Assembly (NCBI RefSeq): GCF_001598695.1
Contig: NZ_BCZK01000017.1
Location: 53,420-117,419, forward strand
DNA: 64,000 nucleotides
Direction of reading: 5' to 3'
DNA from: Klebsiella oxytoca NBRC 105695
Lineage (GTDB): Bacteria; Pseudomonadota; Gammaproteobacteria; Enterobacterales; Enterobacteriaceae
Part shown: one piece after another, positions 34,192-44,483 of the stretch
Layout of the letters: each line of letters starts with the position of its first letter
How positions within the stretch are numbered: position 1 is the stretch's first letter
Made by a program: the position numbers and the translations under genes
The notes under the pieces: generated by a model
Told to the model about the DNA's origin: nothing
Databases searched by the model: none
Seen by the model: the letters and a program-made list of their open reading frames with translations, nothing else

Positions 34192-34890
34192 ATGAAAAAA
34201 TCACGCACGCTTTGTATCGCCATACCGCTGTCCTGCTTTACGCTAAATGCAATTGCCGCAGCAACCTGGGTTGATAATCGCTACGCTCACACGACGGCCT
34301 CTGAGAAAAACCAGTATAAAATTGGCCTGGGTCATATATTTGATAATGGCGCAGGCGTTCTGGCTTCCGCAATGTACGACCTCGGGCAAGACTTTAATCA
34401 AATGAAAAGCTCATTTCAGGAGTTTGAAGGCTGGTATCCGCTACCGCTTAATGAAAAATGGACGCTGACGCCTGGCGGATTAACCGATATTGATAATAAA
34501 GGAACAAAACTGGCTCCTTATATCAGTCTCGACTATAAAATCAGTAAAACATTGAGTTTCAGCAGCCGCTATCGCTATAACCATATGACCCATAAAGATC
34601 GCGATTATAATGGCTATATGGATTATAACGACAGCCATCAGCTCGACCTGTTCCTTAATTACCAGGCGACCGAAAAACTGTGGCTCCAGCTCAACCCTGA
34701 GTTCTTCGTCAACGCTAACGACTTCAATGCCTCTAACGGGCAGAAAACCCACTGGGAGCCAAGCATTGTGGCGCGCTACCGCGTCGATAAACACTGGCTT
34801 CCCTATGCAGAAGTGGCCTGGCTCGATCAGGATCAGAATCACGACGATCAGGTACGATTCCGCCTCGGCATTCGCTATTACTTCGATTAA
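34192..34890 (+). CDS. Oligogalacturonate-type outer-membrane porin, KdgM family
   Basis: Small outer-membrane channel of 232 residues that lets acidic oligosaccharides cross. It has a signal peptide (MKKSRTLCIAIPLSCFTLNAIAA) and the alternating beta-strand pattern of twelve-stranded KdgM/NanC porins, ending in VRFRLGIRYYFD; blocks such as KLAPYISLDYKIS and RYRYNHM fit. The start is set at the ATG after CAGGAATAAAA; 19 upstream codons overlap the region after the sigma-54 start point. Uronate-oligomer porins fit the GH88 substrate class. Which oligomer is used is unknown. Confidence 0.87.
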   Translation: MKKSRTLCIAIPLSCFTLNAIAAATWVDNRYAHTTASEKNQYKIGLGHIFDNGAGVLASAMYDLGQDFNQMKSSFQEFEGWYPLPLNEKWTLTPGGLTDIDNKGTKLAPYISLDYKISKTLSFSSRYRYNHMTHKDRDYNGYMDYNDSHQLDLFLNYQATEKLWLQLNPEFFVNANDFNASNGQKTHWEPSIVARYRVDKHWLPYAEVAWLDQDQNHDDQVRFRLGIRYYFD

Positions 34891-35016
34891 AGGATGCAAG
34901 GGCAACAGCTATTGTGCCCGCATTTCTGCCGGGCGCCGCCTGACGCACCGCCCGGCCAATGATAAGCACAATCTCCATAGCTGATGCACATCCGCAGGCC
35001 ACAAAAAAACAAAAAA

Positions 35017-35033
35017 AGCGCCCCCTGGGCGCT
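35017..35033 (-). terminator. Terminator of the DUF1471 gene
   Basis: Hairpin AGCGCCC / GGGCGCT followed on the minus strand by a T7 run and a second T7 run, a strong intrinsic terminator just after the gene at 35055. Confidence 0.85.
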
Positions 35034-35054
35034 CTTTCGACAGTAGCTTTAAGC

Positions 35055-35267
35055 TTATTTATTCAGTTCAGCGGTCATGTGCACGCGGTTACCGGTAAAC
35101 GCTTCGGTAATTTTGTAAGACGACGCGCCTGCGGCCTGGGCCTGAGCGGCGATCTTCGCTTCCGCACCGTCCATCGTTGCTGCGGTAGCGGTGACGGTTT
35201 CTGCAGCAAAGGAACCAAAAGAAGCGGAAAGTGCGATAACAGCGACAAAAGTTTTGATGCTTTTCAT
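35055..35267 (-). CDS. DUF1471 (YdgH/BhsA/McbA-type) small periplasmic protein
   Basis: A 70-residue exported protein: signal peptide MKSIKTFVAVIALSASFGSFA, then a mature DUF1471 domain with EAKIAAQAQAAGASSYKITEAFTGNRVHMTAELNK (shown here in part as its C-terminal block EAFTGNRVHMTAELNK). Family members are stress- or biofilm-related in enterics. Single-gene unit with its own terminator. The exact paralogue cannot be named. Confidence 0.85.
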   Translation of the reverse strand: MKSIKTFVAVIALSASFGSFAAETVTATAATMDGAEAKIAAQAQAAGASSYKITEAFTGNRVHMTAELNK

Positions 35268-35395
35268 GAGATAAACCCTTTACGTTAGTTGTTTTAATAA
35301 GGCGCCGTGCCTTGATGTGATAAATAGTAGCCCTCACATCGTCAAACAAAAAGCGGAAGGATTTGCTGTTATCATTCAAAAAAATTGACTTACTT

Positions 35396-36232
35396 TTAAC
35401 CTGCAATTAACCGCTGCGGATGCGTGTACACGGTTGCCCTACCCGGCTTGCAGAAGCCCACCAGCGTCAGGTTACAGCGCTCAGCAACTTCAACCGCCAG
35501 CGTGGTCGCGGCAGAGACCGCAAAAAGAATTTCCACCCCGCACATCGCCGCCTTCTGCACCATTTCATAGCTGGCGCGGCTGGAGACGAGCGCCGCACCG
35601 TTCTGCCAGGCGCCATCAGCTTCCGCGCGGTGTCCGAGGAGTTTGTCCAGCGCCACGTGGCGGCCAACGTCTTCGTGGCCGCCCGCGAGCTCGCCGGAAA
35701 GCGTTACCCAAGCCGCCGCGTGCGTGCAGCCGGTAAGGCAGCCTATTGGCTGAAAATCCCGCAGATGCGCCAGCGCGCGATCGAGGTTCGCCAGATCGAA
35801 CGTCTGGGTAAAAGGCAGAGGCTGCACGGGCTTACCAATATCGTTGAGCTGTTCCACGCCGCATACGCCACAGCCAGTGCGGCCGGCTAGCGCACGACGG
35901 CGCTCTTTTAATCCCATAAAGCGGCGGCTGGAGAGCTCAATTTGCACTTCCAGGCCGTTACAGGCCTGAACGACGTCGATGCCATAAATCTCGCGCCGGT
36001 TCTCTATAATCCCTTCGGATAAGGAAAAGCCGACGGCGAACTGCGCCAGGTCTTTCGGCGTCGCCATCATCACCACGTGCGAGATGCCGTTATAAACCAG
36101 CGCAACGGGTACCTCTTCAGCTAACTCGTCTGGCTGAGGATGTTGCAAATTTGGGCGCTTCCAGAGCGATACCTGGCGATAACCTGTGATATCGGTCACA
36201 TTTTCGATTTGTTCAAGAGGCTTCTTGTTCAC
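35396..36232 (-). CDS. fdhD: Formate dehydrogenase accessory sulfurtransferase
   Basis: Transfers sulfur from IscS to the molybdenum cofactor of formate dehydrogenases. 278 residues, as in E. coli (277). The functional cysteines C121 and C124 are in [12 protein letters not shown]. The start is a GTG (on the minus strand at 36232) because the aligned N-terminus [17 protein letters not shown] fits the family and no ATG is close. It is divergent from fdoG, whose product needs it. Confidence 0.95.
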   Translation of the reverse strand: MNKKPLEQIENVTDITGYRQVSLWKRPNLQHPQPDELAEEVPVALVYNGISHVVMMATPKDLAQFAVGFSLSEGIIENRREIYGIDVVQACNGLEVQIELSSRRFMGLKERRRALAGRTGCGVCGVEQLNDIGKPVQPLPFTQTFDLANLDRALAHLRDFQPIGCLTGCTHAAAWVTLSGELAGGHEDVGRHVALDKLLGHRAEADGAWQNGAALVSSRASYEMVQKAAMCGVEILFAVSAATTLAVEVAERCNLTLVGFCKPGRATVYTHPQRLIAG

Positions 36233-36388
36233 TTTGTCTTAACCGTATTGGAACAGGCATACACACAATGTGGTATTCTGTTTATATCCCTCCGGGAACG
36301 AGGGAAATTACCCCCAATTCTGAACCTTTGCGGCCCTTACCGCAAAGCAAATAACTATACGTGACAATGTCGAAACAAGGAGCGAACC

Positions 36389-39300
36389 ATGCAGGTCAGC
36401 AGAAGGCAGTTCTTTAAGATCTGCGCTGGCGGTATGGCAGGAACCACGGCAGCGGCGCTGGGCTTTGCGCCCGGTTTAGCGCTAGCGGAAACACGGCAGT
36501 ACAAGCTGCTGCGCACCCGCGAAACCCGTAACACCTGCACTTACTGTTCCGTTGGCTGTGGGCTGTTAATGTACAGCCTCGGCGACGGCGCAAAAAATGC
36601 CAAAGCGTCTATCTTCCATATCGAAGGTGATCCGGACCATCCGGTCAACCGTGGTGCGCTCTGCCCTAAAGGGGCCGGTCTGGTAGACTTTATCCACTCC
36701 GAAAGTCGCCTGAAATTTCCAGAATATCGCGCGCCAGGCTCTGATAAATGGCAGCAAATCAGCTGGGATGAAGCATTCGACCGTATCGCTAAGCTGATGA
36801 AAGAAGACCGCGACGCCAACTTTGTCGCGCAGAATAGCGAAGGCACCACCGTCAACCGCTGGCTGACCACCGGTATGCTGTGCGCCTCCGCCTCCAGTAA
36901 CGAAACCGGTTATTTAACCCAGAAATTTACCCGCGCGCTCGGTATGCTCGCGGTCGACAACCAAGCGCGCGTCTGACACGGACCAACGGTAGCAAGTCTT
37001 GCTCCAACATTTGGTCGCGGTGCGATGACCAACCACTGGGTCGACATTAAGAACGCCAATCTTATCGTGGTGATGGGCGGCAACGCCGCTGAAGCTCACC
37101 CGGTTGGGTTCCGCTGGGCGATGGAAGCCAAGATCCACAATGGCGCGAAGCTGATTGTGATCGATCCGCGCTTTACGCGTACCGCGTCGGTGGCTGATTT
37201 CTATACCCCAATTCGTTCCGGTACTGACATTACCTTCCTGTCAGGCGTCATCCTGTACCTGTTGAACAATGAAAAGATTAACCGTGAATATACCGAAGCC
37301 TATACCAACGCCAGCCTGATCGTGCGTGAAGATTACAGCTTTGAAGACGGTTTATTCAGCGGCTATGACGCCGAAGCCCGCAAGTACGACAAAACGTCCT
37401 GGAACTATGAGCTGGATGAAAACGGCTTTGCTAAACGCGATGCCACGCTGCAGCATCCGCGCTGCGTCTGGAATTTGCTGAAGCAGCACGTTTCCCGCTA
37501 TACGCCAGAAGTTGTCGAAAATATCTGCGGGACGCCAAAAGCGGACTTCCTGAAAGTCTGCGAGTACATTGCGGAAACCAGCGCTCCGGATAAAACCGCG
37601 TCTTTCCTGTACGCACTGGGCTGGACGCAGCACTCCATCGGCGCGCAGAACATTCGCACCATGGCGATGATCCAGCTGCTGCTCGGTAATATGGGCATGG
37701 CGGGCGGCGGCGTAAACGCCCTGCGCGGCCACTCCAATATTCAGGGTCTCACCGACTTAGGATTGCTGTCGCAGAGCCTGCCTGGCTATATGACGCTGCC
37801 GAGCGAGAAACAGACTGACCTGCAAACCTACCTCGCCGCCAATACGCCGAAACCGCTGTTGAAGGATCAGGTGAACTACTGGGGTAACTACCCGAAATTC
37901 TTCGTCTCGATGATGAAGGCCTTCTTTGGCGACAAAGCAACGGCGGAAAACAGCTGGGGCTTTGACTGGCTGCCGAAGTGGGACAAAGGATACGACGTCC
38001 TGCAATACTTCGAGATGATGAATCAGGGTAAAGTGAATGGCTATATCTGCCAGGGCTTTAACCCGGTAGCCTCGTTCCCGAACAAAAACAAGGTTGTTGC
38101 GTCGCTGTCGAAACTGAAGTTCCTGGTGACCATCGATCCGCTCAACACCGAAACCTCCACTTTCTGGCAAAACCACGGGGAGTCGAACGACGTCGATCCG
38201 GCGAAAATCCAGACCGAAGTGTTCCGCCTGCCGTCCACCTGCTTCGCCGAAGAGAACGGTTCCATCGTTAACTCCGGCCGCTGGCTGCAGTGGCACTGGA
38301 AAGGCGCTGACGCCCCGGGGATTGCGGCCACCGACGGTGAAATCCTCGCCGGTATCTTCTTACGCCTGCGCAAGATGTACGCCGAACAGGGCGGACCGGC
38401 GCCGGAACCGGTGCTGAACATGACGTGGAACTACGCCACGCCGCATGAACCGGCATCGGAAGAAGTGGCGATGGAGAGCAACGGCAAGGCGCTGGCTGAC
38501 ATCACCGACCCGGCAACCGGTGCTGTGATCGTCAAGAAAGGCCAGCAGCTCAGTTCGTTTGCGCAGCTGCGTGACGACGGCACGACCTCCAGCGGCTGCT
38601 GGATCTTCGCCGGCAGCTGGACGCCTGACGGCAACCAGATGGCCCGTCGCGATAACGCCGATCCATCTGGCCTTGGCAATACCCTCGGCTGGGCATGGGC
38701 GTGGCCGCTTAATCGCCGTATCCTGTATAACCGCGCCTCCGCTGACCCGCAGGGTAAACCGTGGGATCCGAAGCGTCAGCTCCTGAAATGGGACGGCGCG
38801 AAGTGGGGCGGCGTGGATATTCCAGACTACAGCGCCGCGGCGCCGGACAGCGATGTCGGGCCGTTTATCATGCAGCCGGAAGGGATGGGACGTCTGTTCG
38901 CTATCGATAAGATGGCGGAGGGGCCGTTCCCGGAACACTACGAGCCGTTTGAAACGCCGCTGGGCACTAACCCGCTGCACCCGAATGTCGTCTCTAACCC
39001 GGCCGCTCGCGTCTTTAAAGGCGACCTTGAGCAGATGGGCAAAGCGGAAAAATTCCCTTACGTCGGTACCACTTACCGTCTGACCGAGCACTTCCACTAC
39101 TGGACCAAGCACGCGCTTCTCAACGCCATCGCGCAGCCGGAGCAGTTTGTGGAGATCGGCGAGAAGCTGGCGAACAAGCTCGGCATCGCCCATGGCGATA
39201 CCGTGAAGGTCTCCTCTAACCGCGGCTATATTAAAGCCAAGGCGGTGGTGACCAAGCGTATTCGCACGCTGAAAGCGGACGGCAAGGATATCGATACTAT

Positions 39301-39439
39301 CGGTATTCCGATTCACTGGGGCTACGAAGGCGTGGCGAAGAAAGGGTTTATCGCCAATACCCTGACGCCGTTTGTCGGGGATGCGAACACGCAGACGCCG
39401 GAGTTCAAGGCTTTCCTCGTGAACGTGGAAAAGGCGTAA
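36389..39439 (+). CDS. fdoG: Formate dehydrogenase-O major subunit, selenoprotein
   Basis: Catalytic subunit of the periplasm-facing formate dehydrogenase-O, oxidising formate to CO2 with bis-MGD molybdenum and one 4Fe-4S cluster. One 1016-residue frame includes an in-frame TGA at 36974-36976 read as selenocysteine (residue 196), the position known in FdnG/FdoG. It starts with a Tat signal (SRRQFFK then a hydrophobic stretch) and the cluster motif TCTYCSVGCGLL. The gene is followed by fdoH after 12 bp. Automated callers tend to split it at the TGA into 195- and 804-residue pieces; these are one gene. Confidence 0.97.
36977..37018 (+). promoter_or_regulatory. Bacterial SECIS element in fdoG mRNA
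   Basis: Right after the UGA, GGTAGCA-AGTC-TTGCTCC can form a stem with a small apical loop containing GUC, with a lower stem from CGGACCAA pairing with TTGGTCGCG. This is the position and shape of the SelB-binding hairpins of fdhF and fdnG. Confidence 0.85.
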
Positions 39440-39451
39440 CGGAGACGAATT

Positions 39452-40354
39452 ATGGCTTATCAATCGCAAGACATTATCCGTCGTTCCGCGACTAACGGCT
39501 TCACCCCCGCGCCGCACGCGCGGGACCATCAGGAAGAGGTGGCGAAGCTTATCGACGTCACGACCTGTATCGGCTGTAAAGCCTGTCAGGTGGCCTGCTC
39601 CGAGTGGAACGACATTCGTGATGAAGTGGGTCATAACGTCGGGGTGTACGATAACCCCGCCGATCTGACCGCCAAATCCTGGACCGTGATGCGCTTCTCG
39701 GAAGTGGAGCAGAACGACAAACTGGAGTGGCTCATCCGTAAGGATGGCTGTATGCACTGCGCCGATCCGGGCTGCCTGAAGGCCTGCCCGGCGGAAGGGG
39801 CAATCATTCAGTATGCCAACGGCATCGTCGACTTCCAGTCTGAGCAGTGCATCGGCTGCGGCTACTGTATTGCTGGCTGCCCGTTCAACGTGCCGCGTCT
39901 GAACCCGGAAGACAACCGCGTCTATAAATGTACGCTGTGCGTGGACCGCGTTAACGTTGGCCAGGAACCGGCCTGCGTGAAAACCTGCCCGACCGGTGCT
40001 ATCCACTTTGGCTCCAAAGAGGATATGAAAACGCTGGCAGGCGAGCGCGTCGCCGAGCTGAAAACCCGCGGTTATGACAACGCAGGTCTGTACGATCCGG
40101 CAGGCGTTGGCGGCACGCACGTGATGTACGTGCTGCACCACGCCGACAAGCCGAATCTCTATCACGGCCTGCCGGAAAATCCGGAAATCAGCGCTACCGT
40201 GAAGTTCTGGAAAGGGATCTGGAAACCGCTGGCCGCGGTCGGATTTGCGGCCACCTTCGCCGCCAGCATCTTCCACTACGTCGGCGTCGGTCCGAACCGC
40301 GCGGAAGAGGAAGAGGACAATCTGGATGAAGAGAAAGACGAGGTGCGCAAATGA
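39452..40354 (+). CDS. fdoH: Formate dehydrogenase-O iron-sulfur subunit
   Basis: Electron-transfer subunit of 300 residues carrying four 4Fe-4S clusters. Cysteine motifs are [37 protein letters not shown] and [22 protein letters not shown]-terminal membrane anchor (about 257-280, [20 protein letters not shown]) is followed by an acidic tail. It overlaps the fdoI start by four bases. Confidence 0.97.
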   Translation: MAYQSQDIIRRSATNGFTPAPHARDHQEEVAKLIDVTTCIGCKACQVACSEWNDIRDEVGHNVGVYDNPADLTAKSWTVMRFSEVEQNDKLEWLIRKDGCMHCADPGCLKACPAEGAIIQYANGIVDFQSEQCIGCGYCIAGCPFNVPRLNPEDNRVYKCTLCVDRVNVGQEPACVKTCPTGAIHFGSKEDMKTLAGERVAELKTRGYDNAGLYDPAGVGGTHVMYVLHHADKPNLYHGLPENPEISATVKFWKGIWKPLAAVGFAATFAASIFHYVGVGPNRAEEEEDNLDEEKDEVRK

Positions 40355-40986
40355 AAAGACGTGACACCATCGTGCGCTACACCGCGCCGGAGCGAATCAA
40401 CCATTGGGTCACCGCCTTCTGCTTCGTGCTGGCGGCGGTGAGCGGGCTGGGCTTTTTCTTCCCGTCCTTCAACTGGCTGATGCAAATCATGGGCACACCG
40501 CAGCTGGCGCGCATTCTGCACCCGTTTGTGGGCGTGATCATGTTTGCCTCGTTCATCATCATGTTCTTCCGCTACTGGCACCACAACCTGATCAACCGGG
40601 ACGATATTTTCTGGGCGAAGAATATTCGCAAGATTGTCGTCAACGAGGAAGTGGGCGATACCGGACGCTATAACTTCGGCCAGAAATGCGTGTTCTGGGC
40701 GGCGATTATCTTCCTGGTGCTGCTGCTGGTCAGCGGGGTGATTATCTGGCGTCCGTACTTTGCGCCGGCGTTCTCCATCCCGGTTATCCGCTTCGCGCTG
40801 ATGCTGCACTCCTTCTCTGCGGTGGCGCTGATTGTGGTGATCATGGTGCATATTTACGCCGCGCTGTGGGTGAAGGGCACGATAACCGCGATGGTGGAAG
40901 GCTGGGTCACGAAGACCTGGGCGAAGAAGCATCATCCACGCTGGTATCGTGAAGTCCGCGAAAAGCAGGATAAGCGCCAGTCGTAA
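40351..40986 (+). CDS. fdoI: Formate dehydrogenase-O cytochrome b556 subunit
   Basis: Membrane diheme cytochrome b subunit of 211 residues with four membrane helices that passes electrons to quinone. Family features are [19 protein letters not shown] with a haem-ligand His, and [23 protein letters not shown] near the end. ATGA overlap with fdoH. A strong intrinsic terminator follows, so fdhE is a separate unit or read-through product. Confidence 0.96.
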   Translation: MKRRDTIVRYTAPERINHWVTAFCFVLAAVSGLGFFFPSFNWLMQIMGTPQLARILHPFVGVIMFASFIIMFFRYWHHNLINRDDIFWAKNIRKIVVNEEVGDTGRYNFGQKCVFWAAIIFLVLLLVSGVIIWRPYFAPAFSIPVIRFALMLHSFSAVALIVVIMVHIYAALWVKGTITAMVEGWVTKTWAKKHHPRWYREVREKQDKRQS

Positions 40987-41009
40987 GCGTGCGCTTTGCT
41001 GGTCTTATA

Positions 41010-41039
41010 AATGGCGTCGTATATCGACGCCATTTTTTT
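41010..41039 (+). terminator. Terminator after fdoI
   Basis: Hairpin ATGGCGTCG / CGACGCCAT with loop TATAT, followed by TTTTTTT: an intrinsic terminator for the fdoGHI operon. Confidence 0.9.
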
Positions 41040-41314
41040 GCGGATACCGTTCGCTTTTGCCGCCTCCAGCCCTCATGCACCGCAGGCGGGATTGGCACTG
41101 TAAACTCATGGGGCAGGATGGCTAATCCTAACGGCGCATAGTCTGGGGTATCGATATCAGGTATCGTAGCGCACACATTGCGATGTCATGGGTATATCCC
41201 GTATGCCGATTACGGTTATCATTAATGACATCACCAGAGCGGGCGCATGATGCCCGCCAAATCACAGAGCGGACGCGACCATCGCCGAATCTGCTGAAAC
41301 CAGGAAGTGACTGA
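41040..41314 (+). other. Leader interval before fdhE
   Basis: About 275 bp without a convincing gene. It holds a small palindrome GCGGGCGCATGATGCCCGC (about 41240-41258) and the fdhE ribosome site AGGAAG. I see no clear sigma-70 promoter. Confidence 0.4.
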
Positions 41315-42244
41315 ATGAGCATTCGTATCATCCCGCAAGATGAGCTGGAAAAGAGCGAGAAACGCGCGACGGATATGATTCCACCGTTGTTGTTTCCTCG
41401 ACTCAAAAATTTATATAACCGTCGTGCCGAGCGCCTGCGCGAACTGGCTGAAAATAATCCGCTGGGGGATTATCTGCGCTTTGCTGCGCTTATCGCCCAC
41501 GCGCAGGAAGTGGTGCTGTACGATCATCCCCTGCAGATGGATCTCACCGCACGCATTAAAGAAGCGAACGATCAGGGCAAACCGCCGCTCGATATTCACG
41601 TTTTACCGCGCGACAAGCACTGGCACAAGCTACTGCATTCGCTGATTGCCGAACTGAAGCCAGAGATGAGCGGCCCGGCGCTGGCGGTTATCGAGAATCT
41701 GGAAAAAGCGTCAGAGCAAGAGCTGGAACTGATGGCAAACGCGCTATTTGTCTCCGATTTTGCCTCCGTTAGCAGCGATAAAGCACCGTTTATCTGGGCC
41801 GCGCTATCGCTCTATTGGGCGCAGATGGCCAGCCTGATACCCGGTAAAGCTCGCGCCGAATACGGTGAACAGCGTCAATTCTGCCCGGTTTGCGGCTCGA
41901 TGCCGGTCTCCAGCATAGTGCAAATTGGCACCACTCAGGGCCTGCGCTATTTGCACTGCAACCTGTGTGAAACCGAGTGGCACGTGGTGCGCGTGAAATG
42001 CAGCAACTGCGAACAGACGCGCGATCTGCACTACTGGTCTTTAGATAACGAGCAGGCGGCCATTAAAGCCGAAAGCTGCGGCGACTGCGGTACCTACCTG
42101 AAGATTCTTTATCAGGAAAAGGATCCCAAAGTAGAAGCCGTGGCCGACGACCTCGCCTCACTGGTGCTGGACGCACGGATGGAACAAGAGGGCTTTGCCC
42201 GCAGCTCCATCAACCCGTTCCTGTTCCCGGGAGAGGGGGAGTAA
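41315..42244 (+). CDS. fdhE: Formate dehydrogenase formation protein FdhE
   Basis: Cytosolic maturation factor needed for activity of the respiratory formate dehydrogenases, a rubredoxin-like iron protein. 309 residues as in E. coli. The C-terminal half carries four CxxC pairs: [29 protein letters not shown] and [10 protein letters not shown], which form the metal sites. It follows fdoGHI on the same strand, as in other enterics. Confidence 0.96.
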   Translation: MSIRIIPQDELEKSEKRATDMIPPLLFPRLKNLYNRRAERLRELAENNPLGDYLRFAALIAHAQEVVLYDHPLQMDLTARIKEANDQGKPPLDIHVLPRDKHWHKLLHSLIAELKPEMSGPALAVIENLEKASEQELELMANALFVSDFASVSSDKAPFIWAALSLYWAQMASLIPGKARAEYGEQRQFCPVCGSMPVSSIVQIGTTQGLRYLHCNLCETEWHVVRVKCSNCEQTRDLHYWSLDNEQAAIKAESCGDCGTYLKILYQEKDPKVEAVADDLASLVLDARMEQEGFARSSINPFLFPGEGE

Positions 42245-42304
42245 CGGCGGGCAGCATGTCGGGCAGCCTCTTCTGCTGCCCGACTTACAAATGATAAGGC
42301 GTAA

Positions 42305-42505
42305 TCACTCCCGGTATGCCGGCAAAACTTTTGCTTTGCGCGTGACCAGTTCATAACGATCTATTTGCGCTGTTGCCAGTACGATGGCATCCGGCAGCTT
42401 TATCCCATACTCCTCCCTGCGATTGCTGCTTCGTCCAGCAATGGGTTTCACTTTTGCGAGCCGCTTTCCAGAATCACTTCCCAACGAAAATCCCCGGTTT
42501 TCTTT
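42305..42505 (-). pseudogene. Relic of a PIN-domain (VapC-like) toxin gene
   Basis: The minus strand, read from about 42505 to a TGA at 42305-42307, gives a C-terminal PIN-domain signature: REEYGIKLPDAIVLATAQID followed by a further ELVTRKAKVLPAYRE. The motif LPDAI-x(2)-ATA-x(n)-LVTRK is typical of VapC/FitB toxins, with the Asp as an active-site residue. The N-terminal two thirds, any start codon and the antitoxin gene are missing; upstream the frame is closed by TGA. It is therefore a decayed fragment between fdhE and the esterase gene. Confidence 0.65.
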
Positions 42506-42527
42506 TGCTCACAATCAGGCTATAAAC

Positions 42528-42543
42528 CTGTATATCCAAACAG
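42528..42543 (+). promoter_or_regulatory. LexA-like box upstream of the esterase gene
   Basis: CTGTATATCCAAACAG matches the SOS box CTGTATATATATACAG at 13 of 16 positions, with the required CTG-N10-CAG core extended to a symmetrical AACCTG / CAGGTT. It lies 15 bp before the esterase ATG and could overlap the promoter. LexA binding is a prediction. Confidence 0.45.
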
Positions 42544-42558
42544 GTTAAGGGAATAAAA

Positions 42559-43476
42559 ATGGCGCTTGAAAAGGGTATTGCAATACAGGTGCGGGAGTTT
42601 ATCGATGCGGGTCGCCCCTCATCGCGCGCTCAGAGTATTGATGACCGGAGACGCGGCTATATCGCCAGCACGGTACTGGCTGGGGAGCAAGAAAAGCGCG
42701 TTCAGGTAGAAGATATCGAGCTCGAAGGCATGACATTTCGCATTGTCTCCCCCCTCAACGCCTCAGGCGCTCTCCCTGCGGTCATCTATTTTCACGGCGG
42801 CTGCTTTATCAGCGGTAGTTTCGCCACGCATGACCATCAGCTCCGTCAGCTGGCTTACCACAGCGGCTGCCGGGTTATCGCCGTGCAATACCGGCTGGCG
42901 CCGGAGCACGCTTTTCCCGCCGCCCATGACGATGCTGAAAAAGGCGCACTGATTATTCACCGCCACGCGCCGCAGTTAGGCATCGACGTTTCGCGTATTA
43001 CGCTTGCGGGCGATAGCGCCGGGGGTCATCTGGCCTTGGTCACCGCTCTGCGGCTGAAAACCACCCGGGCATGGCAACCCGCGCAGCTTGTTTTGATTTA
43101 CCCGATGCTGGATGCCACCGCCAGTATGAAGAGCTATATCGATAACGGTAAAGATTACATTATCACCGAAGACACTCTGCTCAGCGGCTATGAAATGTAC
43201 CTTTCGTCGACGACACTCCACCACCCGGAAGCCAGCCCGCTATGGCGTAAAGACTTTAACGGCTTACCGCCGGTGCATATTCTGACGGCAGAATACGATC
43301 CTTTGCGTGATGAAGGCGAAGCGCTTTACCAGCGCCTGCTTGAACAGGGCGTAGAGTGCACCTGTCAGCGCTATCTCGGAGTGATTCACGGCTTCTTCCA
43401 GCTGGGCGGTATCAGCCCAGCGGCAGCCAGCGCGATGAGAGATATCGCCTGGCGGGTAAAATCACCGGGCCAGTAG
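42559..43476 (+). CDS. Alpha/beta-hydrolase esterase, hormone-sensitive lipase group
   Basis: Predicted carboxylesterase of 305 residues, cytosolic. The oxyanion-hole motif HGGCF (79-83) and the nucleophile elbow GDSAGG (S153) place it in the HSL/Aes group; D247 in EYDPLRD and H277 in GVIHGF complete the triad. The natural substrate is unknown, probably short-chain esters. It is a single gene flanked by the PIN relic and convergent fabY. The position is not occupied by this gene in E. coli, so it is an accessory insertion at a backbone junction. Confidence 0.85.
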   Translation: MALEKGIAIQVREFIDAGRPSSRAQSIDDRRRGYIASTVLAGEQEKRVQVEDIELEGMTFRIVSPLNASGALPAVIYFHGGCFISGSFATHDHQLRQLAYHSGCRVIAVQYRLAPEHAFPAAHDDAEKGALIIHRHAPQLGIDVSRITLAGDSAGGHLALVTALRLKTTRAWQPAQLVLIYPMLDATASMKSYIDNGKDYIITEDTLLSGYEMYLSSTTLHHPEASPLWRKDFNGLPPVHILTAEYDPLRDEGEALYQRLLEQGVECTCQRYLGVIHGFFQLGGISPAAASAMRDIAWRVKSPGQ

Positions 43477-43493
43477 ATAAGCGTAAAGGGAGG

Positions 43494-44483
43494 CTACTCC
43501 TCTTCGTTGCCACCCTCTTCATAAGAGCCGAACGGCTTCGCAGGAAGCACGATATAGATACCCTCAAAAACCGCGCCGAGCCGATCGTCACCGAATAGCT
43601 CAACCTGCAGCTGAACGCGCGCTTTGCGCCCACGCGCCAGGCGATCGAGATCGCCGCTTAATGAGCCGAGATCGGCAACAGCGCTGGGGCGTCCGCTAAT
43701 GGGCTGACTGTAACGAATATGAGCATCTGCGAGAATAATTGTGCCACCAAGATGCCGCTCGCGCAGCATCAGCCAGATAAGCCCCCAGCCGGTTAACGTT
43801 GCCTGCGAAAACAGGCTGCCGGCAAACAGCGTATGGTGGGGATTCTGGTTACCAGCTTCCGGCATAGTGGTGATAAACTTTTGCCCGGTATACTGCTGAA
43901 TGCGCACGCCCATTTTTTCACTAAGAGGGATGTGCTGATACCAGGCCTGCTGCAGCTGAGCGCACCAGTCGCCGCGATGTAAAATATCGTCCAGCGAGGC
44001 TATTGGCTTAATCATCAAAAAATGACGAATCGGCGTGGTGGTCGGCGTCGTGATTTCACCCTGGTTCACAAACCCGAGCTTGGCAAAGAATTCTACCGCG
44101 TCTTCACGGGCGCTACAGGTCACGCGCTTAACGCCTTCCTGACGGGCGACGGACTCCAGCGTCATCGCCATCAGGGTTCCCAGCCCCTTATCCTGTACTG
44201 ACGGATGTACGGCCATAAAACGGATCGAGGCTTCGTTTTCCGCGTTCACATACAGTCGCCCAACGGCAACCAGATTACCCTCTTCATCGACCACCATTTG
44301 ATGGTGCGCCATCGCATCCCACGCATCGCGCTCGGACCCTTTCGGCTGATGCAGCGGCTTACGCAGCATCTCCCAGCGGAACTGGTAGTAGCTCTCTAAC
44401 TCTTCTTCTGTTTGCGGTACGCGAAGGTGATACATAGCTGTACTCTCTTTTGTTACCCGCAGCCTGCCCGGAAGCTGGCTCAT
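43494..44483 (-). CDS. fabY: Bifunctional GNAT/thioesterase-like protein FabY (YiiD)
   Basis: 329 residues, same length and near-identical blocks to E. coli YiiD/FabY, which supports initiation of fatty-acid synthesis. The N-terminal half is a GNAT acetyltransferase fold ([20 protein letters not shown]), the C-terminal half a thioesterase-like hot-dog domain ([21 protein letters not shown]). The start MSQLPG is preferred over an ATG 16 codons later because it overlaps the dtd stop (ATGA), implying translational coupling. Confidence 0.93.
   Translation of the reverse strand: MSQLPGRLRVTKESTAMYHLRVPQTEEELESYYQFRWEMLRKPLHQPKGSERDAWDAMAHHQMVVDEEGNLVAVGRLYVNAENEASIRFMAVHPSVQDKGLGTLMAMTLESVARQEGVKRVTCSAREDAVEFFAKLGFVNQGEITTPTTTPIRHFLMIKPIASLDDILHRGDWCAQLQQAWYQHIPLSEKMGVRIQQYTGQKFITTMPEAGNQNPHHTLFAGSLFSQATLTGWGLIWLMLRERHLGGTIILADAHIRYSQPISGRPSAVADLGSLSGDLDRLARGRKARVQLQVELFGDDRLGAVFEGIYIVLPAKPFGSYEEGGNEEE

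Noticed and set aside
35620..35890. 156-residue plus-strand frame opposite fdhD
   Set aside because: fdhD is clear on the minus strand with intact cysteines; the plus-strand frame has no coding features of its own.
36974..36976. Apparent nonsense mutation in fdoG
   Set aside because: The TGA is at the known selenocysteine position with a SECIS-like hairpin downstream, so the gene is intact.
38360..40276. 638-residue open frame on the minus strand
   Set aside because: It lies wholly antisense to fdoG and fdoH, whose proteins are unmistakable; the frame is a by-product of high-GC codon use. No ribosome site or recognisable domain.
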